This document shows positions 32,742-37,278 of a stretch of DNA of 37,278 bases, in pieces. How positions within the stretch are numbered: position 1 is the first letter of the stretch; every line of letters starts with the position of its first letter. Location of the stretch: positions 1 through 37,278 of the forward strand of contig NZ_JARWQD010000382.1 in assembly GCF_029869545.1 (NCBI RefSeq). The letters are read 5' to 3'. Origin of the DNA: Nocardia wallacei (GTDB taxonomy: Bacteria; Actinomycetota; Actinomycetes; Mycobacteriales; Mycobacteriaceae). A program made the position numbers and the translations under genes. Under the pieces are notes generated by a model. It had not been told where the DNA came from. It worked only from the letters and a program-made list of their open reading frames with translations, and ran no database searches.

Positions 32742-33380
32742 TCAGGCAGGACGGGTTTTGATGGCGTCGTGGGAGATGTAGACGTCGTAGTTGCCCGCGG
32801 TGGCGATCACGGCGTTGCCGTAGGCGGAACGGACGAAGGGCTTGGTATGCCAGGCCTGGTTCTGCATGTCCTCGAAGAAATCGCGGTCGCCGCCGTTGAG
32901 GAAGATGTGGTTCTGCTTGGTGGCGACGCCGTCGAGGCGCTGGCCGAACAGCCGGGTCACCTTGTAGCCGGAGTGGAAGCCCAGGGCGTTCACCCACGGC
33001 TCGAGTTCGACGATATTGGCCTGCAGCACCCACAGATCGCCCTCGACCCGGTATTTCTCGTGCTGGTCGGCATGACCCTCGTCGCCGTAGAGGGTCAGCT
33101 CGACGTCCAGGGTGTGCGGCGCGTCGGCCACCTGCGTCGCGACCACGTGCGCGGCCTTCACCTCCCCGCTCAGGCCCAGGTAGGTCTGCAGCAGCGTTGT
33201 CCCCCAGAGGATCACCACCGCCACCATCACCAGCACCACCGCCCCCGCGCCGCGTCCGGCGAGCGCCCGCCACCCCACCTTGCGCGCCTTGATCACGGCG
33301 GTGATCAGCAGTACGACGGCAAGGACGAACAACACGGCCAGCAGCGCCTGAATCCAGCCGAAGTCCACCGGGAACACCAT
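32742..33380 (-). CDS. Conserved membrane protein (Rv0426c position)
   Basis: 212 residues. Two N-terminal helices (WIQALLAVLFVLAVVLLITAV, then AGAVVLVMVAVVILWGTTLL) are followed by an extracytoplasmic domain of about 150 residues with alternating strands, WVLQANIVELEPWVNALGF, YKVTRLFGQRLDGV, FFEDMQNQAWHTKPF and YDVYISHDA. No enzymatic motif is recognised. Its place after xthA equals that of Rv0426c. Homologues are sometimes labelled multidrug transporter, which two helices do not support. The start at 33380 has no strong Shine-Dalgarno; the repeat block begins 38 bp upstream. Confidence 0.8.
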   Translation of the reverse strand: MVFPVDFGWIQALLAVLFVLAVVLLITAVIKARKVGWRALAGRGAGAVVLVMVAVVILWGTTLLQTYLGLSGEVKAAHVVATQVADAPHTLDVELTLYGDEGHADQHEKYRVEGDLWVLQANIVELEPWVNALGFHSGYKVTRLFGQRLDGVATKQNHIFLNGGDRDFFEDMQNQAWHTKPFVRSAYGNAVIATAGNYDVYISHDAIKTRPA

Positions 33381-33418
33381 GCGCTAGTTGTACCCGGATT
33401 GTGTGCGCCGCCCACCGA

Positions 33419-33441
33419 TTCCGGCCAAAAGCATGCCGGAA
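33419..33441. repeat. REP-like hairpin element (left border of repeat block)
   Basis: 7-bp arms TTCCGGC/GCCGGAA with the 9-nt loop CAAAAGCAT. It differs by one base from the element at 5518-5540. Its inverted partner closes the block at 33656-33678. Confidence 0.8.
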
Positions 33442-33565
33442 TAACAGAGGCAGCTCCACCACCCCCGCCGGAAATAACAGAGGCGACCTCCACCATCCCG
33501 CCGGAAATGACAGAGGCGGCCTCCACCATCCCGGCCGGGATGACGAAGGCGGCCTCCACCATCCC
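33435..33565. repeat. 32-33 bp tandem repeat, four copies
   Basis: Copies at 33435-33466, 33467-33499, 33500-33532 and 33534-33565. Each starts GCCGGAAAT(A/G)ACAGAGG (last copy slightly changed) and ends CTCCACCATCCC. The first begins inside the right arm of the hairpin element. Copies differ at a few positions, so the array is not recent throughout. Confidence 0.85.
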
Positions 33566-33572
33566 GGCACGG

Positions 33573-33668
33573 GTCCACACCACATTCCCCGCACGCGGCA
33601 CACCACATTCCCGGCACGCGGATACACCACATTCCCCGCACGCGGCACACCACATTCCCGGCACGCTT
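33573..33668. repeat. 23-24 bp tandem repeat, four copies in two alternating types
   Basis: The unit CACACCACATTCCC(C/G)GCACGC recurs four times, with C and G alternating at one position, so it is really two copies of a 47-bp dimer. The last copy runs into the right-hand hairpin element. Together with the first array it fills the 302-bp gap 33381-33682, which contains no supported gene. Confidence 0.85.
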
Positions 33669-33678
33669 TTGGCCGGGA
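33656..33678. repeat. REP-like hairpin element (right border, inverted)
   Basis: Arms TCCCGGC/GCCGGGA with the loop ACGCTTTTG, the inverse of the left border element. It lies 4-5 bp after the fadE5 stop codon, so it may double as the fadE5 terminator (minus strand). Confidence 0.75.
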
Positions 33679-33682
33679 CCCC

Positions 33683-35509
33683 TCAGAACGCGGACTCGTC
33701 CAGGTGCATGATGTCGTTGTCGAGGTTCTCCACGATCGCGCGCACGCCGCTCAGCAGCGGCAGCTTGTTCTTCGCGAACCACGAAGCGACGCCGACCTTT
33801 CCGGTGTAGAACGGCCGGTCCTTCTCCGAGGGCTGGGCGTCCAGCGCGGCCAGCGCCACCTTGGCCTGTTCCAGCAGTCGCCAGGAGATGACCAGATCAC
33901 CGACGGCGTGCAGGAATCGCACCGAGCCGAGGCCGACCTTGTAGATCTCCTCCGGATTCTGCTGCGACGCCATCAGATAGTTGGTCAGCGCGGCCGCCAT
34001 CGCCTGCACATCGGCCAGCGCCGCACCGAGCAGCTCCTGCTCGTGCTTCAGGCGGGACTCGTCGGCGTCGACGAACTTCTGGATCAGCGCGGCGACGTGC
34101 GCCAGCGCCACACCCTTGTCGCGAATGATCTTGCGGAAGAAGAAGTCCTGCGCCTGGATCGCCGTGGTGCCCTCGTACAGCGAGTCGATCTTCACGTCGC
34201 GGATGTACTGCTCGACCGGGTAGTCCTGCAGATAGCCGGAGCCACCGAAGGTCTGCAGCGATTCGGTCAGGGTCTCGTAGGCCCGCTCGGACCCGCAGCC
34301 CTTGACGATCGGCAACAGCAGATCGTTCACCCTCGCCGCGGTCTCGGGATCGGCACCGAAGTTCGCCTGGGCCACATCGTCGTTCTGGTAGGCCGCGCAG
34401 TACAGGTACAGCGCCCGCAGGCCCTCCGAGTACGCCTTCTGCAGCGCCAGGCTGCGCCGGATGTCCGGGTGGTGGGTGATCGTGACGCGCGGGGCGGACT
34501 TGTCGGCCATCTGCGTCATATCCGCGCCCTGCACGCGAGTCTTGGCGTACTCCAGTGCATTCAGGTAGCCGCTGGACAGCGTCCCGGCCGACAGCACGCC
34601 CACCATCATGCGGGCGTTCTCGATCACCTTGAACATCTGGGCGATGCCGTTGTGCACCTCGCCGACCAGGTAGCCGACGGCGGGCTTGCCGTCGCCGTAG
34701 GTCAGCTCGCAGGTGGGCGAGGACTTGATGCCCATCTTGTGCTCGAGGTTGGTGACGTTCACGCCGTTGCGCTCGCCGAGTTCCATTGTCTGCGTGTCGA
34801 ACAGGAACTTCGGCACCGCGAACAGCGACAGGCCCTTGGTGCCCGGGCCCGCGCCCTCCGGCCGCGCCAGGGTCAGGTGGATGATGTTGTCGGCGGTGTC
34901 GCCGACGTCGCCACCGGAGATGAAGCGCTTCACACCCTCGATGTGCCAGGTGCCGTCAGGCTGCCGCACGGCCTTGGTGCGGCCCATGCCGACATCGGAG
35001 CCGGCGTCCGGCTCGGTGAGCACCATCGTTCCGCCCCAGCGGTTGTCCCACGCGTGCTTGGCCCAGCGCTGCTGCTCCTCGGTGCCCTCGTTGTAGAGCA
35101 CGGTGTGCATGAGCGGGCCCATGTTGAAGAAGCTCGCCGAATTGTGCGCCGCGACAAGCATTTCCTGCGTCGCCCACACCAGCGGCGACGGCGCGTTCAC
35201 GCCGCCCATCGCCTCCGGCATGCCCAGCGCCGACCACCCGGCCTCGTTCACCGCGGCGACGGTCTTGCGCAGCGAATCCGGGACGATGATGGAGTGGTTG
35301 GCGGCGTCGAACTGCACGGGGTTGCGGTCCGCGTCGACGAACGACTCCGCGACCGGCCCCTCCGCCAGCCGCAGCACCTCGGCCAGGATGCCGCGCGCGG
35401 TCTCCGTATCCAGATCGCCGTAGGCGCCGCCGTCCAGCAGCGTCCCGATTCCCAGCACCTCGAACAAGTTGAACTCGATATCCCGAACGTTCGCCTTGTA
35501 GTGCGACAC
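33683..35509 (-). CDS. fadE5: Acyl-CoA dehydrogenase, FadE5 type
   Basis: 608 residues, the long acyl-CoA dehydrogenase class with an N-terminal cap, matching mycobacterial FadE5 from its first residues (SHYKANVRDIEFNLFEVLG). The enzyme introduces the 2,3 double bond in beta-oxidation and FadE5 accepts a broad range of chain lengths. Visible FAD/substrate-binding segments are MVLTEPDAGSDVGMGRTKAV and VKRFISGGD. The catalytic Glu lies in DSLYEGTTAIQAQDF, and QTFGGSGYLQDYPVEQYIRD is the flavin-contact segment. The start is GTG at 35509 with GAGGAGG upstream. A palindromic site 134 bp upstream and a divergent TetR gene suggest local control. Confidence 0.93.
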   Translation of the reverse strand: MSHYKANVRDIEFNLFEVLGIGTLLDGGAYGDLDTETARGILAEVLRLAEGPVAESFVDADRNPVQFDAANHSIIVPDSLRKTVAAVNEAGWSALGMPEAMGGVNAPSPLVWATQEMLVAAHNSASFFNMGPLMHTVLYNEGTEEQQRWAKHAWDNRWGGTMVLTEPDAGSDVGMGRTKAVRQPDGTWHIEGVKRFISGGDVGDTADNIIHLTLARPEGAGPGTKGLSLFAVPKFLFDTQTMELGERNGVNVTNLEHKMGIKSSPTCELTYGDGKPAVGYLVGEVHNGIAQMFKVIENARMMVGVLSAGTLSSGYLNALEYAKTRVQGADMTQMADKSAPRVTITHHPDIRRSLALQKAYSEGLRALYLYCAAYQNDDVAQANFGADPETAARVNDLLLPIVKGCGSERAYETLTESLQTFGGSGYLQDYPVEQYIRDVKIDSLYEGTTAIQAQDFFFRKIIRDKGVALAHVAALIQKFVDADESRLKHEQELLGAALADVQAMAAALTNYLMASQQNPEEIYKVGLGSVRFLHAVGDLVISWRLLEQAKVALAALDAQPSEKDRPFYTGKVGVASWFAKNKLPLLSGVRAIVENLDNDIMHLDESAF

Positions 35510-35602
35510 GGACCGGCCTCCTCGACTGGGTCGAATTGCAGCGCGCCCGCGGACCGCACGCGCTGGGTTGATGTTGTCCCTGGAGGTTGCCGTACGGCCG
35601 TC

Positions 35603-35616
35603 CGGTTACGCAACCG
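35603..35616. promoter_or_regulatory. Inverted repeat CGGTT-N4-AACCG
   Basis: Perfect 5-4-5 inverted repeat in the fadE5/tetR gap, about 100 bp before fadE5. Short, so it could be chance. Confidence 0.3.
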
Positions 35617-35642
35617 TAGGCTCCGCGGCGGCAGGTGAATTC

Positions 35643-35659
35643 TTTGTACCTCGTACAAA
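35643..35659. promoter_or_regulatory. Probable operator TTTGTAC-N3-GTACAAA
   Basis: Perfect 7-3-7 inverted repeat in the 337-bp gap between fadE5 (minus) and the TetR gene (plus). Its size and symmetry suit a TetR-family dimer. The rest of 35510-35846 holds no gene I can support. Confidence 0.65.
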
Positions 35660-35833
35660 TCCGATACAGCAGGGCAAACGCTTCGCACCCGGAAGGAGTT
35701 CGCCGCCGTCCTCATACTGTTCGGCGATTTGCCAGCGATATGCCCGAATGGCCCGGTACCGCCGGTCACGGTTGCCGGAATCACCCCGCGCGAAAATCGG
35801 CATTGCTCACTCCGGACGCGTTCCGGGCGCTGA

Positions 35834-35839
35834 TATCTT
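35834..35839 (+). promoter_or_regulatory. -10 element before the TetR gene
   Basis: TATCTT, 7 nt before ATG 35847, fits a leaderless or near-leaderless mRNA. No Shine-Dalgarno is present. Confidence 0.45.
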
Positions 35840-35846
35840 GGTCCGC

Positions 35847-36473
35847 ATGGGTTCGGATTCGGCGGTGCGGCCGCGGCAGCGCGCACAACATCTCGGACCC
35901 GAACGCCGCCGGCCGCAGGTGCTCGACGCCGCGCTGCGGATCGCCGTCGAGGACGGCATCGCGGCCGTCACCGTCGCCGCGGTCGCCGAGCGACTCGAGG
36001 TCACGAGACCGGTCGTCTACGCCTGCTATGCCGACCGTGTCGAGCTCATCGACGCCCTGCTGCAGCGCGAGGAGTCCTACCTGCTCGGCGGCATCATGGA
36101 CGCCCTGCCGCGCCGTCGCGTCGAGGCCGACGAGGGGGTCTTCGTCGAGGGGTTCCGGGCGCTGCTCGAGACCGTCGCCGCCCGGCCCGACACCTGGAAG
36201 CTGCTGTACGGCAACCCCGATCCCGCGGTCGCGGGCTCCTTCGGCCGCGGCCGCCGCCTCGCCGTCGAGCGCTGCACCCGCCGCCTGCGACCCACCCTGC
36301 ACGCGTGGGGCACCGTGGATGCCGAGCGCAAGCTCCCCGCCCTGGTCGAGCTGTGGGTCTCCGCGGGCGAGGGCGCCGTGCGCACGCTGCTGGCGGGCGA
36401 CGGCGCCTGGAGCCCCGAGGATCTGGGCGCGTTCATCGGCGCGGCGGTGTACCGCGCGCTGCGCGACGCCTGA
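35847..36473 (+). CDS. TetR family transcriptional regulator
   Basis: 208 residues. The N-terminal HTH domain reads RRPQVLDAALRIAVEDGIAA, then TVAAVAERLEVTRPVVYACYADRVELIDALL: the three-helix TetR DNA-binding unit at about residues 20-70. Here YACYADR takes the place of the usual YRHF. The C-terminal ligand domain is less conserved, with a TetR_C-like stretch VETVAARPDTWKLLYGNPDP in part. It is divergent from fadE5 and a 17-bp palindrome lies between them, so fadE5 and itself are the likely targets, with an acyl-CoA or lipid effector plausible. ATG 35847 is preferred over longer in-frame extensions because of the adjacent -10 box. Confidence 0.88.
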   Translation: MGSDSAVRPRQRAQHLGPERRRPQVLDAALRIAVEDGIAAVTVAAVAERLEVTRPVVYACYADRVELIDALLQREESYLLGGIMDALPRRRVEADEGVFVEGFRALLETVAARPDTWKLLYGNPDPAVAGSFGRGRRLAVERCTRRLRPTLHAWGTVDAERKLPALVELWVSAGEGAVRTLLAGDGAWSPEDLGAFIGAAVYRALRDA

Positions 36474-36495
36474 GCATCGCGGCCGCCCCGCGCCG

Positions 36496-37278
36496 TCAGC
36501 CACGCGTGATCATCCACACCAGTGCCGGATAACCCGCCGCGTAGGTCAGCAGGAATGTGTTCAAACCCATTGCCACCCAACACATCAGGTGGAAGAACAG
36601 CCCGATACCCAGCAGCGTGAACGCGATCGGAGGATCGGCGAACCACACCACGAAGAACAGCGCCTCGAACACCGCGGCCGACACTCCGGCCAAGTGCTGC
36701 AACGGTTTCGGGATGACGCGAGCCAGGTGTGGATTGCCGTAGCAGGACGAGGTGAGGATGAGGTGCATGGCGTTGCCGGTGGTCCAGGCCCGCGATACCA
36801 GCTTCGACCAGCCCGCCACCAGATACGAGCCGGTCATGTGGGCACAGATCACCAGCAGTATCACCCGGGCGGCCGTCTCGGTCGGCGCGAGGGAGTACGC
36901 CGCTGTCGCGAGGGTCAGAAGCAGGGCCAGCTGATCGGCCCCGTCCCGGCCGAACGGGAAGCGGACGGCCAGCAGGAGCGCGAAAACCACTGTGGCGAAA
37001 CCGGATACGGCGGCGATCGGAGTGCGCCACGCCAGCACCGACACCGCGGCGCTGAGTGGGCCCGCCACCAGGTAGGCCGTGGTCGCGCGGGGCGAGGAGA
37101 ACAGCCGATCGACCGGTCGCCCGGCCGGACTGTTGAGCACGCTGTGCCGCAAGCGCAGAATGCCCCAGTCCAACAGTCCGCCCGTGGTCCGGGCGCCGGC
37201 GCGCGGGGGCCGCCGGGGCACGCGGGGGGCCCCCCCCCGCGCGGGCGGCCGCCCCCCCCCCCGGGGGCGGGGGGCGCG
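36496..37278 (-). CDS. HTTM-like membrane protein, 5' end lost in bad sequence
   Basis: The readable part, about 240 residues, has at least six hydrophobic segments (for example LVAGPLSAAVSVLAWRTPIA, FATVVFALLLAVRFPFGRDG, AARVILLVICAHMTGSYLVAG, AAVFEALFFVVWFADPP, LLGIGLFFHLMCWVAMGLNT). The pattern AGWSKLVSRAWTTGNAMHLI followed by Tyr-Gly-Asn resembles the HTTM domain related to vitamin K-dependent gamma-carboxylase, often found in predicted membrane enzymes of secondary pathways. The frame is open to the window end; a GTG at 37221 is the last in-frame candidate but lies beside homopolymer runs. Treat the N-terminus and start as unknown. It is convergent with the TetR gene, 22 bp apart. Confidence 0.6.
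   Translation of the reverse strand, partial: RAPRPRGGGRPPARGGAPRVPRRPPRAGARTTGGLLDWGILRLRHSVLNSPAGRPVDRLFSSPRATTAYLVAGPLSAAVSVLAWRTPIAAVSGFATVVFALLLAVRFPFGRDGADQLALLLTLATAAYSLAPTETAARVILLVICAHMTGSYLVAGWSKLVSRAWTTGNAMHLILTSSCYGNPHLARVIPKPLQHLAGVSAAVFEALFFVVWFADPPIAFTLLGIGLFFHLMCWVAMGLNTFLLTYAAGYPALVWMITRG
37222..37278. other. G/C homopolymer tail, probable sequencing or assembly artefact
   Basis: The last 57 bases are only G and C, with runs of up to about a dozen C. Nothing else in the window looks like this. No feature should be read from it. Confidence 0.8.

Noticed and set aside
33435..33668. CRISPR array
   Set aside because: Units are directly adjacent tandem copies with no unique spacers, and no cas gene is present.
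33384..33782. Possible repeat-encoded protein (Cys/Gly/Arg repeats) in the tandem block
   Set aside because: Repeat units are 32-33 and 23-24 bp, mostly not multiples of three, so no frame is kept through both arrays; overlaps fadE5.
33401..35638. 745-residue frame antisense to fadE5 running through the repeat block
   Set aside because: Begins in tandem repeats and continues as a shadow of fadE5; no recognisable protein features.
35606..35803. 65-residue frame between fadE5 and the TetR gene
   Set aside because: Spans the palindromic operator, no Shine-Dalgarno, no homology, and no conserved character.

Overview
The window looks like one contig from a high-GC actinomycete of the Nocardia/Rhodococcus/Mycobacterium group, most likely Nocardia. 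The grounds are the strong G/C third-position bias, frequent GTG/TTG starts, apparently leaderless promoters, and a gene order close to the Mycobacterium tuberculosis Rv0426c-Rv0440 block (recalled, not searched). The left end stops inside the leader of an rRNA operon that reads leftwards. The right end dissolves into G/C homopolymer runs that look like poor sequence.

Layout. 1-360: promoter and leader of an rRNA operon (minus). 455-2307: groEL2 with two CIRCE operators over its promoter. 2323-4276: a small conserved protein, a Tam-type methyltransferase, and a ClpC2-like Clp-N/HTH protein with a duplicated operator. 4294-7368: an NDH-2-like flavoprotein, an ECF41 (SigJ-like) sigma factor and two related small lipoproteins. 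7467-11019: a tight operon of a REC-thioredoxin reductase fusion, a cyclic-nucleotide-domain histidine kinase and a UBP-type zinc finger protein, apparently a redox-linked two-component system. 11066-14217: a possible tiny ORF, an SRPBCC protein, a SIMPL lipoprotein, a KAS III enzyme and a GlsB/YeaQ membrane protein. 14377-18220: psd-pssA-AAA ATPase (phosphatidylethanolamine synthesis plus a CDC48-like ATPase). 18303-25774: a polytopic membrane protein and a six-gene Mrp Na+/H+ antiporter operon whose first gene fuses MrpA and MrpB. 25787-33380: a PAP2-type membrane enzyme, a carboxylate-amine ligase, sodC, a VirR-like LytR_C protein, a DUF3263 protein, def, a GNAT acetyltransferase, exonuclease III and a conserved membrane protein. 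33419-33678: a block of tandem repeats bounded by inverted hairpin elements. 33683-37278: fadE5-like acyl-CoA dehydrogenase, a divergent TetR regulator and a truncated HTTM-like membrane protein.

How it fits together. Compared with the Rv0426c-Rv0440 order, psd-pssA-AAA and the Rv0433-to-Rv0426c run are kept. The Mrp operon with its flanking membrane genes sits between them, and the sigma-factor and two-component regions sit between groEL2 and psd. A stress theme recurs: HrcA-type control of groEL2, a Clp-N regulator, an ECF sigma factor with an oxidoreductase, a redox two-component module, SodC and a GlsB protein. No transposase, integrase, CRISPR array or tRNA was recognised. The least explained material is the redox two-component operon and the two intergenic hairpin/tandem-repeat blocks at 5484-5622 and 33419-33678, which share the same hairpin element.
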